From Pseudorhodobacter antarcticus (GTDB lineage: Bacteria; Pseudomonadota; Alphaproteobacteria; Rhodobacterales; Rhodobacteraceae): a stretch of 64,000 bases of DNA. The DNA lies in contig CAMAQR010000012.1 in NCBI GenBank assembly GCA_945860375.1, forward strand, positions 16,294 to 80,293, written 5' to 3'. Shown in pieces: positions 7,988 to 16,276 of the stretch. A program made the position numbers and the translations under genes. The notes beneath the pieces are model-generated. The model ran no database searches. It saw only the letters and a program-made list of their open reading frames with translations, and was not told where the DNA came from. The first letter of the stretch is position 1. The number at the start of each line of letters is the position of its first letter.

Positions 7988-8719
7988 ATGACCGATCAGA
8001 AAACCCTTGTCCTCACCGGGGCCAGCCGGGGAATCGGCCATGCCACCGTCAAGCGGTTTGGCTCCGAAGGCTGGCGGGTGCTGACCTGCTCGCGCCAACC
8101 TTTTGATCCCCGCTGCCCATGGCCGGGGGGCGAGGAAAACCACATCCAGATTGATCTGGGTGACCCCAACAAAACCATCGGTGCCATCGAAACCATCAAG
8201 TCCAAGATCAACGGCAAGCTGCATGCGCTGGTCAACAATGCCGGAATTTCCCCAAAGGGTGAGGGCGGCAAACGCCTGACCACGCTGGACACCGACCTGC
8301 GGACATGGGGGCAGGTGTTCCATGTGAATTTCTTTGCCAGCGTTATCTTGGCTCGTGGGTTGCAGTCCGAACTGATCGCCGCTCAAGGTGCCGTCGTCAA
8401 CGTCACCTCGATCGCAGGCAGCCGCGTGCATCCCTTTGCAGGCGCAGCCTATGCGACGTCGAAAGCCGCCCTCGCAGCCCTGACCCGCGAGATGGCGCAT
8501 GATTTCGGCCCCCTCGGCGTGCGGGTGAACGCCATCGCACCGGGCGAGGTTGAAACCGCAATCCTGTCACCGGGGACGGAGAGGATCGTCGAGACATTGC
8601 CGATGCGCCGGTTGGGGCAACCAAAGGAGGTCGCCGACGCCATCTGGTTCCTGTGTTCGCCGCAGTCCAGCTATATTTCAGGCGCAGAGTTGCAGATCAA
8701 CGGCGGCCAGCACGTCTGA
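7988..8719 (+). CDS. SDR family NAD(P)-dependent oxidoreductase
   Basis: A 243-residue classical short-chain dehydrogenase. The nucleotide-binding motif TGASRGIG lies near residues 10-17, the NNAG element follows near 85, and the catalytic Tyr and Lys are in YATSK near 158-162 (with an upstream Ser in the VTSIAGS stretch). The C-terminal ISGAELQINGG is typical. The ATG at 7988 is favoured over an upstream in-frame ATG at 7934 because homologues begin just before the Rossmann motif. The gene is divergent from argB and converges on engB with six bases between stops. The substrate cannot be told from the sequence. Confidence 0.88.
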   Translation: MTDQKTLVLTGASRGIGHATVKRFGSEGWRVLTCSRQPFDPRCPWPGGEENHIQIDLGDPNKTIGAIETIKSKINGKLHALVNNAGISPKGEGGKRLTTLDTDLRTWGQVFHVNFFASVILARGLQSELIAAQGAVVNVTSIAGSRVHPFAGAAYATSKAALAALTREMAHDFGPLGVRVNAIAPGEVETAILSPGTERIVETLPMRRLGQPKEVADAIWFLCSPQSSYISGAELQINGGQHV

Positions 8720-8725
8720 CCGCTG

Positions 8726-9376
8726 TCAGACCAGTGTCGCAATGATCGCGCGCAGGGTTTCAATGCCGTCGCCTTTTTCCGAACTGGTCACCACCAGTTC
8801 TGGGTAGGCCGCAGGATGATTGGCCAGCGCCGCCTTGACCTGTTCAATGTTGGCGTCCCGTTCCACTTTGGACACCTTGTCGGCCTTGGTCATCACCGCC
8901 TGAAACGTCAAAGCGCAGCGGTCCAGCAGTTGCATGATCTCTTCATCCACGGCTTTGACGCCATGCCGCGTGTCAATCAGCACGAAGGCCCGTCGCAGGG
9001 TCTGCCGCCCCGCCAGATAGCTTTTCAACAACGCCTGCCATTTTGCCACCACCGGCAGCGGCGCCTCGGCATAACCATAGCCGGGAAGGTCGACCAGAAA
9101 ACGGTCATCGGCCAGATTGAAGTAGTTGATTTCCTGCGTCCGCCCCGGCGTGTTTGACGCCCGCGCCAGATTCTTGCGCCCGCACAGCGCGTTGATCAGA
9201 CTGGACTTGCCGACGTTGGACCGCCCTGCAAAGCAGACTTCCAACCGATCCGCAGGGGGCAGCCCAGACATGGCGACCACACCTTTGACGAAATCGACCT
9301 GGCCTGCGAACATCAGACGGCCCTTCTCGCGGGCCTCAAATTCGGGTTCGGGGGCAAGGGTGAATTGCAGGCTCAT
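8726..9376 (-). CDS. engB: Ribosome biogenesis GTP-binding protein YihA/EngB
   Basis: EngB (YsxC/YihA) is a small TRAFAC GTPase needed for assembly of the large ribosomal subunit. The 216-residue protein shows G1 GRSNVGKSS near residue 45, a G2 region NTPGRTQ, G3 DLPGYG near 90, and G4 TKAD near 150. The ATG at 9376 has GGAG seven bases before it and overlaps the MOSC stop codon (ATGA), so the gene is the coupled third member of yidC-MOSC-engB. The grouping with yidC and, further up, with rnpA and rpmH fits a ribosome and membrane biogenesis cluster. Confidence 0.95.
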   Translation of the reverse strand: MSLQFTLAPEPEFEAREKGRLMFAGQVDFVKGVVAMSGLPPADRLEVCFAGRSNVGKSSLINALCGRKNLARASNTPGRTQEINYFNLADDRFLVDLPGYGYAEAPLPVVAKWQALLKSYLAGRQTLRRAFVLIDTRHGVKAVDEEIMQLLDRCALTFQAVMTKADKVSKVERDANIEQVKAALANHPAAYPELVVTSSEKGDGIETLRAIIATLV

Positions 9377-10119
9377 GCCAGTCTCCATTCGTCGCCGACC
9401 GCGATGGGCCCGCTTTGTGTCACAACCGCATAGACGCCGAAGTCCTGATGGCCAAAAGCGGCCTCCAGCGCACTCAGCGTGTCGGCGTTGGTCAAGCCCG
9501 TCGTCGGGTCCACATTGGTGGCGCTGCACCGGGTGATCCGCTCTTTGATCTGCAAAACCGCGCCACCGATCAGGATGCTTTGCCCGATCCAGTCAAACTC
9601 CACCCAAGGGGCGGCCCCATCGAGCCACAGATTGCCGCGCCAACGGTCGGGCGACAGATCCATGCCCATCCGCGCCGACAGGTCGGCCTGGGACGCGGTG
9701 TTCAGAATGGCCACGGAGGGAATATCGCTGTCCGTCATGCCCCGCCCCGCCGTCACAATCGACACCGGCTGCGCGCGGTCGGGCGGGTTCAGCGGGCCGA
9801 CCCACTCCAGAAACCGGGGCAGATCGGCGGCATCATCGGGACAAAACCGCAATTCACCCTGTTCAGGGTGATGCATCGTCACCATGCCCGTCGCCTCATC
9901 CAACTGCGAAGAAATCGCCATCAAGGCAGGCGCCTTCGCCCCCCGCGCAAAATTCAAGCAGCGGTTCCAGCCGGGCACCAAGCGCGCCGCGTCATGCGCA
10001 ACGGCCCAGTGCCGGTCCCACGGCACACACTCCCCCTCCAAAAGACGAACGGACGCGATTGCCTCGCGTCCGTGTCCCTTGATCGGGTGGCGGCAAATCT
10101 GCGCCAGCCGCCCTGTCAT
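9373..10119 (-). CDS. MOSC domain-containing protein
   Basis: A 248-residue protein with an N-terminal beta-barrel-like part (RLAQICRHPIKGHGRE) and a C-terminal MOSC region containing the conserved cysteine in RITRCSATNVDP near residue 200. MOSC proteins bind or transfer sulfur or molybdenum cofactor; the closest described kin are YcbX/mARC-like oxidoreductases. Both ends overlap neighbours by ATGA: the start with the yidC stop and the stop with the engB start. The place inside a yidC-engB operon is conserved in relatives as far as I recall, but the link between the functions is unknown. Confidence 0.85.
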   Translation of the reverse strand: MTGRLAQICRHPIKGHGREAIASVRLLEGECVPWDRHWAVAHDAARLVPGWNRCLNFARGAKAPALMAISSQLDEATGMVTMHHPEQGELRFCPDDAADLPRFLEWVGPLNPPDRAQPVSIVTAGRGMTDSDIPSVAILNTASQADLSARMGMDLSPDRWRGNLWLDGAAPWVEFDWIGQSILIGGAVLQIKERITRCSATNVDPTTGLTNADTLSALEAAFGHQDFGVYAVVTQSGPIAVGDEWRLA

Positions 10120-11933
10120 TTCTTCTTGGCCTTGTCCGGGACAACCGCCGCCACTGCGGGTTTGCGCGCAAGTCCGGATTTGATGTTGCCAAACAGGTCC
10201 GGCTTGTGGCCATGGCTGCGCATGATCAGGTATTGCTGCACGAAAGTGATGGTATTGTTGGTGATCCAGTACACCACCAAGCCGCTGGCAAAACCGCCCA
10301 ACATGAACATGAAAACCCAAGGCATCCAGGCGAAGATCTGCTGCTGAACCGGGTCAGCGGGGGCTGGGTTCAGTTTTTGTTGCAACCACATGGTGATGCC
10401 CAGAAGGATCGGCAGCACCCCGATGAAGATCAGCGCGGTGATGCTGCCCACGGCCGGGCCAGCCCATGGCAGCAAGCCAAACAGGTTGAACAAGGACGAG
10501 CTGTCCGGTGCCGACAGGTCATTCAGCCAGCCAAAGAACGGCGCGTGGCGCAGTTCCAGCGTGACAAAGATCACCTTGTAAAGGCTGAAGAAAATCGGGA
10601 TCTGGATCAGGATCGGCAGACAGCCCGCCGCCGGATTGACCTTCTTTTCCTTGTACAGCTGCATCATTTCCTTTTGCAGCTTTTGCTTGTCCTCGCCCGC
10701 GCGTTCTTTCAGCGCCTCCATCTCGGGCTGCAATTCCTTCATCCGGGCCATCGAGACGTAGGACTTGTAGGCCAGCGGCAGCACCAGAAGTTTCAGAACG
10801 AAAGTCAGGCCGATGATCGCCAGACCCATGTTGCCGATGATGCCGTTCAACCAATGCAGCACGGCAAAGATCGGCTTGGTCAGGAAATAGAACCAGCCCC
10901 AATCGATTGAATCGATAAACCCTGCGATGCCAGCGGTTTGATAGCCTCTGATGGTTTCCCATTCCTTGGCACCGGCGAACAGTTGCATCTTGGTTTCAAC
11001 CGTCGCACCCGGAGCCACGGCCATCAACGGCTGCCGCACTTCGGCTTGATAAATGTCAGCTCCGGCGACGTATTTGGCGACCGAGGTGTAAGGCTTGCCC
11101 TGTTCCGGGATCAGTGTCGTCATCCAGTAATGGTCGGTGAAGCCGATCCAACCGTCGGTGGTGGCCTCGATCACTTCGGCCTGCGCGCCTTCGCGGTCAA
11201 CCACCGCATAGCCCGTCACGTCGTCATAATTGGCCTCGGTGAAGGTGCCATCGGTGCGGCGCACCATGCCTTCGTGCACAACGTAGATGTTTTGAAGTTG
11301 CGGCAAGCCATGGCGGGCAACAATGCCGTAGGAATAAAGGCTGACCTCAGCCACGCCGGTGTTCTGAACTGAATCGGTGACGGTAAACAAAAAGTCGGCA
11401 TCGACCGCGATGGTGCGGTCAAAGATCAGACCTTTGCCGTTTTCCCAACGCAATGTCACCGGCTTGTCCGGTGACAAAGTGCCGCCCGAGGCGATTTTCC
11501 ATTCGGATTTCGCGCTTGGCACGTCTTCGGCAGCCAGACCGACACCCGGGGCCCAGCCGAAAACCGCGTAATAAGGCGCGTCTTTGCCCACCGGCGACAG
11601 CAACCGCACTTCGGGCGAGGCCGGGTCGATGGTGTCGCGATAGGTTTTCAACGACAGATCGTCCAACCGCCCGCCCAGCATCGAGATCGAGCCAGACAGT
11701 TTCGGCGTGTCAATCGTCAGCCGCGGCGCCTCTGGCAACGGTTCCGTCAGCGCGGCCGTGGCAGCCGGGTCGACTGTGGGCACGGCGGCGGTTGCGGCGG
11801 GATCAGGCGCCGTGACCGCTTGTTCTGTCGGAAACCATTGCGGGAAAAGCATGGGTCCAACCAAGAACCAGCCCATGATCACAAGGAAGCTGAGCGCGGT
11901 TGCAAGGATTAGTCTTTTGTTCTGATCGTCCAT
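10116..11933 (-). CDS. yidC: Membrane protein insertase YidC
   Basis: YidC inserts and folds inner-membrane proteins, alone or with SecYEG; known clients include F0 subunit c and cytochrome oxidase subunits, both encoded in this window. The 605-residue protein has an N-terminal signal-anchor helix (residues about 8-25), a large periplasmic domain to about residue 350, and the conserved five-helix Oxa1 core with PMAYKS-like LPLAYKSYVSMARM and the C-terminal MFMLGGFASGLVVYW. The ATG at 11933 is chosen since homologues start MDxQNKR; the ribosome site is weak. MOSC follows with an ATGA overlap. Confidence 0.96.
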   Translation of the reverse strand: MDDQNKRLILATALSFLVIMGWFLVGPMLFPQWFPTEQAVTAPDPAATAAVPTVDPAATAALTEPLPEAPRLTIDTPKLSGSISMLGGRLDDLSLKTYRDTIDPASPEVRLLSPVGKDAPYYAVFGWAPGVGLAAEDVPSAKSEWKIASGGTLSPDKPVTLRWENGKGLIFDRTIAVDADFLFTVTDSVQNTGVAEVSLYSYGIVARHGLPQLQNIYVVHEGMVRRTDGTFTEANYDDVTGYAVVDREGAQAEVIEATTDGWIGFTDHYWMTTLIPEQGKPYTSVAKYVAGADIYQAEVRQPLMAVAPGATVETKMQLFAGAKEWETIRGYQTAGIAGFIDSIDWGWFYFLTKPIFAVLHWLNGIIGNMGLAIIGLTFVLKLLVLPLAYKSYVSMARMKELQPEMEALKERAGEDKQKLQKEMMQLYKEKKVNPAAGCLPILIQIPIFFSLYKVIFVTLELRHAPFFGWLNDLSAPDSSSLFNLFGLLPWAGPAVGSITALIFIGVLPILLGITMWLQQKLNPAPADPVQQQIFAWMPWVFMFMLGGFASGLVVYWITNNTITFVQQYLIMRSHGHKPDLFGNIKSGLARKPAVAAVVPDKAKKK

Positions 11934-12089
11934 AGGGACCACCACCATTCATGTTCAAGGTCAGGCGTGGTTCAACGATAGGGTGCGGCAAAGGTCAAGC
12001 GGTTTTCCCCCTGTCAGGCCAGCGGCCCACCGATTGCAGGACAATTCCACGTTTCTGCAGTGAAAGCCGTTGCGGTTTGCGGTGTTTGT

Positions 12090-12111
12090 GAAACCAGCCA
12101 CAGCTGGTTTC
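12090..12111. terminator. Hairpin downstream of the EAL gene
   Basis: A perfect 9-bp inverted repeat (GAAACCAGC / GCTGGTTTC) around a CACA loop lies 29 bases past the EAL stop on the minus strand and 157 bases upstream of yidC. There is no U-tract. It may end the EAL transcript or mark the yidC upstream region. The rest of 11934-12140 shows nothing I can name. Confidence 0.4.
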
Positions 12112-12140
12112 GGCGGATTGCCTGTTTCGGGCCGTCCCCT

Positions 12141-13688
12141 TTACCGCATCCGTTGACCGATGCGCGGGGCCTGAGTCAGCCTTGCCCGGTGGCGGGCGAT
12201 CCAGTCCATGGTTTCATCCACCGGCATGGGCCGGGCGATACCAAAGCCCTGCACATCGCCACAACCCAGTTGCGCCAGCATCGCGTGCTCTTGCGGCGTT
12301 TCCACGCCTTCGGCCAGTGTCGCCAGACCCAGCCGTTCCGCCATCGACAAGATCGCTGCCACCATCTTTTGCTGTTCGCGGTCCTCGTCGACACGGGTGA
12401 CAAAGCTTTGGTCTATCTTGATCCGCCGCACCTCAAAGCGCCGGATTGATGTGATGGAGGCATGCCCTGTGCCGAAATCATCCAGATCAATGCCACACCC
12501 CAGCCGCGCCAGCGCCGCGATGTTGGAAACAATCACGTCATTGTCGGTGTCGGCCACCACGTTTTCCAACACCTCAACAGACAGGCGGGCGGGTTGCAGA
12601 TCAAAGCGGTCCAACTCCCATTTCAGCTTGTCGGCCAGTTTGGGATTGCGCAACTCACTGGCTGAGAAGTTCACGGCCACGGTGGGAATGCCCAGCCCCA
12701 GCTTGTCCCAGCGCACCAAAGCCGCCAAAGCGTTGTAAAGCATCACCTCTCCCAACCGTTCGCTGAGGCCGGCGTCTTCGATCAACGGCAGGAACTCGCC
12801 GGGTGCGATCAGGCCCTTTTCGGGGTGATACCAACGGGCCAACGCCTCAAACCCGGTGATAGCGCCAGTGTCGGTGGCAATCTGCGGCTGAAAATGCGCA
12901 CGGATGTGGCCCTCATCCAAGGCCATTTCCAGTTCCTCGCGCAAGGCGTCGCGATCGGCGCGGTGTCGGGCCATGTCGGGGGCGTAAGCCCGCAGTGCGC
13001 CGGGGCCGTGGCGCGCTGCCTCATCCGCCGCGATCTGTGCCGCGTCCAGCAACGCCTTGCCATGGGGAACCGGGCTGCGCAGCCCAAGGCAGAATCCGAC
13101 GGAACAACTGACGTAAAGGCGTGTGGCGTTCACACTGACCGGGACCGAAATTGCGGCCTGCAAGCGGGTTGCCAGTTGTACCACGCTTTCCAGATCCAGC
13201 CTGCGGACAGGGGCCAATGCCACGGCAAATCCGCCCCCCTCCAGCCGCGCCACCACATCGCCCTCGCGCAGCGCGGCGCAGATGCGTTCGGCCGACCTTG
13301 CCAAAACCTCGGTCTGGGCGGCGCGGCCGTGGCGGTCCACCAGAACATCAGCCTCATCAAATTGCAGCACAAGGCAGGCGGTGTTGCGTCCGGTGATCGG
13401 GGCCTCGCGCAGGATAAGGTCCAGCGTGCCCACCATCTGATTGCGCAAGGACAGGCCCGCCAGCGCATCGGGCAGACCCAAAACCGGCGTGTCAGCCAAG
13501 CGGAACGCCCCGGCGATGGCAAACAGCAGGGGCGTTGCCAGAGCCGTCAGGATCAGCACCTCTTCCCCGCCAAGCCAAAACGCACCCAAGGTCAGCGCAG
13601 GCAGAAACACCATCCATTCGGGCCGCCGCAAATGCGCTGCAACCGGGCGCAAAGCAATGATCAGGCTGGCAACAGACAGATGTGGCAT
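12141..13688 (-). CDS. GGDEF (degenerate)-EAL domain protein, probable c-di-GMP phosphodiesterase
   Basis: A 515-residue protein with two or more N-terminal membrane helices (residues about 25-65), a GGDEF domain at about 85-245 and an EAL domain at about 255-500. The cyclase signature is EGGGF rather than GGDEF, so it should not make c-di-GMP. The EAL part keeps the catalytic set: EALAR, NFSASEL, VEVLEN, DLDDFGTG, KIDQSF and AEGVET. It therefore should hydrolyse c-di-GMP, with the GGDEF-like half perhaps as a GTP sensor. A hairpin overlaps its ribosome-site region. It sits between the ttcA remnant and yidC, all on the minus strand. Confidence 0.9.
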   Translation of the reverse strand: MPHLSVASLIIALRPVAAHLRRPEWMVFLPALTLGAFWLGGEEVLILTALATPLLFAIAGAFRLADTPVLGLPDALAGLSLRNQMVGTLDLILREAPITGRNTACLVLQFDEADVLVDRHGRAAQTEVLARSAERICAALREGDVVARLEGGGFAVALAPVRRLDLESVVQLATRLQAAISVPVSVNATRLYVSCSVGFCLGLRSPVPHGKALLDAAQIAADEAARHGPGALRAYAPDMARHRADRDALREELEMALDEGHIRAHFQPQIATDTGAITGFEALARWYHPEKGLIAPGEFLPLIEDAGLSERLGEVMLYNALAALVRWDKLGLGIPTVAVNFSASELRNPKLADKLKWELDRFDLQPARLSVEVLENVVADTDNDVIVSNIAALARLGCGIDLDDFGTGHASITSIRRFEVRRIKIDQSFVTRVDEDREQQKMVAAILSMAERLGLATLAEGVETPQEHAMLAQLGCGDVQGFGIARPMPVDETMDWIARHRARLTQAPRIGQRMR

Positions 13689-13695
13689 CCGGCGA

Positions 13696-13714
13696 CCCCG
13701 TGTAAGATACGGGG
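13696..13714 (-). promoter_or_regulatory. Hairpin over the translation-initiation region of the EAL gene
   Basis: CCCCGT (13696-13701) and ACGGGG (13709-13714) pair around seven bases and end only eight bases before the ATG at 13688. On the mRNA the GGGG that could bind ribosomes is inside the stem. Translation control by folding is possible; evidence is the inverted repeat only. Confidence 0.35.
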
Positions 13715-13763
13715 CAGGCGCACCCCGACGGGCCGACCATAAGCAAACAGGTTGATCGGAAGG

Positions 13764-14414
13764 TTAATCGGCACTCCGAAGTTGCACAGGATTTTTGCTA
13801 AATTTTTCGCAATCCCTCGGCCGTCCGGCAAAATCAAACAGGCCCGAATCGGCCAGATGACGTCGCAGCACATTGATCAGCGCCCGAAACACCATTTGCC
13901 GACGCCCCGGCGTGCGCGCCTCTCGCGCGTCCGGCACTTTGTCGACCTGAACAGGCTGCACCCCCTTTTGGCTGCCGCACAGATCACAGCGCATGAGGCG
14001 ACAATCCTTCGTTTGCGCAAGAGCGACCACATCGTTTGAGCGGGGGCAATTCTGGACGTGACACTCGAATAGGGGTCCTGATCTTCGATCCGCTGCGCGC
14101 GCCCCATTTTCTGCCAGAATGCGGGCAGGACAATCGCCGGGACATTCGGCTGGCCCTGATCCAGGTTACAGGCCAACCGGCCACAAATCGCGCCATTGCT
14201 GCGCGTGCAGATTGGCCAGCAGGGTGTAACTGCCCTTGCCGCCAGAAAGGCACAGCGGCCAGCGTGCGATCCTGCCGCAAGCCTTTGCCGCATCACGCAC
14301 GCGCAGCCAGCGCAAATTGCGAAACTCGGGCGTTTGCGGTGCGCCAGCGAACAGCGGGTGAAACGTGACGGAATCGTTCAGTGTGGCAGCCCGCAGAGTC
14401 TTGACCGATTTCAT
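13764..14414 (-). pseudogene. ttcA: Decayed ttcA (tRNA 2-thiocytidine synthetase)
   Basis: Three reading frames in order on the minus strand together spell TtcA. Frame one (14414 to about 14172) has HPLFAGAP and the PP-loop [12 protein letters not shown], where the usual SGGKDS aspartate is Gly. Frame two (about 14170-14005) has [14 protein letters not shown], and TMWSLLRKRR in place of the Cys-bearing TMCSLCSRLRR. Frame three (about 14000-13764) has CDLCGSQKG, EARTPGRRQ and FRAL, ending LFDFAGR. About 75 codons between frames two and three are deleted, including the GHHRDD region. No functional enzyme can be made. TtcA normally thiolates C32 of certain tRNAs. Confidence 0.88.
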
Positions 14415-14440
14415 CTTGGCCCAAATATCCCCCGCGGAGC
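14409..14440 (-). repeat. Short dispersed intergenic element, copy S2
   Basis: On the minus strand this reads GCTCCGCGGGGGATATTTGG, then GCCAAGATGAAA. It lies just after yidD, and its ATG is the first codon of the ttcA remnant. It matches copy S1 (6814-6851) in the CTCCG-CGGG and TATTTGG parts and the long elements in the ATATCCC and TTTCATCT parts when those are read from the other strand. Confidence 0.6.
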
Positions 14441-14454
14441 GTGCAACGTGACAG

Positions 14455-14703
14455 CTACCGCGCCTTGTCAAACGCAGGATCAGCGCCCGGCACCGGATCA
14501 TAGCCATGGCCGCCCCAAGGGTGGCAGCGGCAGATGCGATGCACCATCAGATAGCCACCTTTGGCCGCTCCATGCCGCTCCAGCGCTTCAAGCGCGTAGA
14601 CCGAACAGGTGGGCTGAAACCGGCAACCGTTGCCGATCCACGGTGACAAAAGCAGCCGATAAGCGCGGACCGGCAGGGCCACGATCCGCGCCAACGGTGT
14701 CAT
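14455..14703 (-). CDS. yidD: Membrane protein insertion efficiency factor YidD
   Basis: An 82-residue YidD. The family sits at the inner face of the membrane and helps YidC insert proteins. The hallmark [15 protein letters not shown] lies near residues 28-42, followed by [16 protein letters not shown]. The start overlaps the rnpA stop (ATGA), the usual rpmH-rnpA-yidD order. yidC itself is separated here by the ttcA remnant and the EAL gene. Length and motifs match the family. Confidence 0.95.
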   Translation of the reverse strand: MTPLARIVALPVRAYRLLLSPWIGNGCRFQPTCSVYALEALERHGAAKGGYLMVHRICRCHPWGGHGYDPVPGADPAFDKAR

Positions 14704-15128
14704 GGCCGCACCTTGTGGACCGACCGCAGCGCTGTGGCGAAATCGGTCAGCATGTCTTTGTAATCGCGCGAAACGGTGGCGTCGGGCTTGGCGACCAGCA
14801 CATAATCCCAGCCGGGCAAAGCCTGCGCCGGCAAAACCTCACGCGCCAGGGCGCGCATGCGGCGTTTGGCGCGGTTGCGGGCCACGGCGTTGCCGATTTT
14901 CTTTGAGGCGGTGAAACCGATCCGCACCAAGGCCAGATCATCGCCCCGCGCGCGGCCTTGCAACATGAAGCTGCCCGTACCCTGCCTTCGCCCTTGGGCG
15001 GTGCGCAGGTAATCGGGGCGATTCTTCATCGTCTCGATGCGCGGGCCGTTTTCGCAAAGCAAAACCGCCGGAGGCACTTCGGATGGCTCTGGATCAGGGC
15101 CAATGTCCGATACCTTCGGCGGTGTCAT
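14700..15128 (-). CDS. rnpA: Ribonuclease P protein component
   Basis: RnpA is the protein subunit of RNase P, which trims the 5' ends of tRNA precursors. The conserved RNR motif region is ARNRAKRRMRALARE near residues 90-104, preceded by GFTASKKIGNAV. The 142-residue form has a family-typical alphaproteobacterial N-terminal extension. The ATG at 15128 has AAGGGATAAG before it; an upstream ATG at 15167 is not supported. It follows rpmH by 42 bases and overlaps yidD. Confidence 0.95.
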   Translation of the reverse strand: MTPPKVSDIGPDPEPSEVPPAVLLCENGPRIETMKNRPDYLRTAQGRRQGTGSFMLQGRARGDDLALVRIGFTASKKIGNAVARNRAKRRMRALAREVLPAQALPGWDYVLVAKPDATVSRDYKDMLTDFATALRSVHKVRP

Positions 15129-15170
15129 GGTCTTATCCCTTGCGTCCGGCCCCGAAAGGCCAGTCAAAGC

Positions 15171-15305
15171 TTAAGCCGACAGCTTTTTGCGGCCCTTGGC
15201 GCGACGTGCGGCCAGCACAAGACGGCCGCCCTTGGTTGCCATACGGGCGCGGAAGCCATGGCGGCGGGCGCGAACCAGGTTCGACGGTTGAAAAGTGCGC
15301 TTCAT
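15171..15305 (-). CDS. rpmH: 50S ribosomal protein L34
   Basis: A 44-residue basic protein beginning [20 protein letters not shown], with [16 protein letters not shown] after it, which is L34 of the large subunit. The length is exactly that of the family. It leads rpmH-rnpA-yidD, and a well-formed promoter lies about 65-90 bases upstream. The stop and rnpA start are 42 bases apart. Confidence 0.97.
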   Translation of the reverse strand: MKRTFQPSNLVRARRHGFRARMATKGGRLVLAARRAKGRKKLSA

Positions 15306-15368
15306 CGCGGTCTCCATCAGACGGGTGCGGCGAACCAGAGGATTCGACGGCGTAAACTTGAAGCCCGG

Positions 15369-15397
15369 TCTTTAGGGGGGGAATGGCGGTAAGTCAA
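15369..15397 (-). promoter_or_regulatory. Candidate rpmH promoter
   Basis: On the minus strand TTGACT (15392-15397) and TAAAGA (15369-15374) are 17 bases apart, giving a leader of about 57 bases before rpmH. The rest of the 269-bp gap to 15575 shows no gene; a weak ATATTT-core sequence lies near 15455. Confidence 0.6.
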
Positions 15398-15574
15398 CGC
15401 AGGCCATGCAGGATTTCTGCAACATTTCCTGAACCGGGTGACAAAGCTGCCTCAAGATATTTCAAAACACGCCCGAAGTCGGCATGAAACCACACAGACC
15501 ATCAACGACGCGTGATGCGACTGGCGTGCGCCTTGGGTTCCGGCCCATGATGCGAAACGTGAAAAGGACGACCC

Positions 15575-16276
15575 ATGACCAAACTTGCCCGTCGCTTGCC
15601 GTTAGTGCTGATCCTTGCCGCCGCCATTGCCGGCGCCTTGTTGTTGCGTGACCGCTTGACCTTTGAGGCCTTGGCACAGAACCGCGACTCGCTGTTGGCT
15701 TTTCGCGATCAGCAGTATCTGTGGGCCAGCCTAGGATTTCTGGCCGCCTACATCACCATCGTTGCCTTGTCCTTGCCCGGGGCCACGATTGCCACGCTGG
15801 CGGGCGGCTTTCTGTTCGGGCTATTTCCCGGCGCGGCCTATAGCCTGCTTGGGGCCAGCATTGGCGCGGTGGCGGTGTTTCTGGCGGCCCGCGCGGGGTT
15901 TGGGGCCGATGTTGCGGCGCGGATGAAGTCGGGCACAGGCCCTGCCGCGCGGTTGCTCGCGGCTTTGCAGCAAAACCAATGGTCAGCCTTGCTGATCATG
16001 CGACTGGTGCCTGCTGTGCCGTTCTTTATTGCCAATCTGATCCCGGCATTTGTCGGCATTCGATTGCTGCCCTTCGCCGCCACGACCGTGCTGGGGATAA
16101 TCCCGGCCACAGTTGTTTTCACCTCGGTCGGCGCAGGTTTGGGTGAGGTGTTTGCGCGTGGCGAAACCCCTGATCTTGGCATCATCTTTGCGCCGCAAAT
16201 CCTGTTGCCCTTGTTAGGGTTGGCCGCATTGTCTGCCTTGCCCATGCTGCTGCGCTTGCGCCGGAAAGAGGTCTGA
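15575..16276 (+). CDS. TVP38/TMEM64 (VTT domain) family membrane protein
   Basis: A 233-residue integral membrane protein with an N-terminal helix (residues 8-25) and the VTT core: SLPGATIATLAGGFLFG near 70-86, then a loop and RLVPAVPFFIANLIPAFVGI near 150. Family members (also DedA-related) are thought to move or scramble lipids or to shape membrane homeostasis. The exact role is not known. The flavin oxidoreductase gene begins on the base after this stop, a pairing often seen in proteobacteria, so the two are co-expressed. Confidence 0.9.
   Translation: MTKLARRLPLVLILAAAIAGALLLRDRLTFEALAQNRDSLLAFRDQQYLWASLGFLAAYITIVALSLPGATIATLAGGFLFGLFPGAAYSLLGASIGAVAVFLAARAGFGADVAARMKSGTGPAARLLAALQQNQWSALLIMRLVPAVPFFIANLIPAFVGIRLLPFAATTVLGIIPATVVFTSVGAGLGEVFARGETPDLGIIFAPQILLPLLGLAALSALPMLLRLRRKEV

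Noticed and set aside
14166..14507. A complete small PP-loop gene
   Set aside because: The frame ends abruptly at the frameshift within a TtcA-like sequence, and the rest of TtcA continues in other frames, so it is part of a pseudogene.
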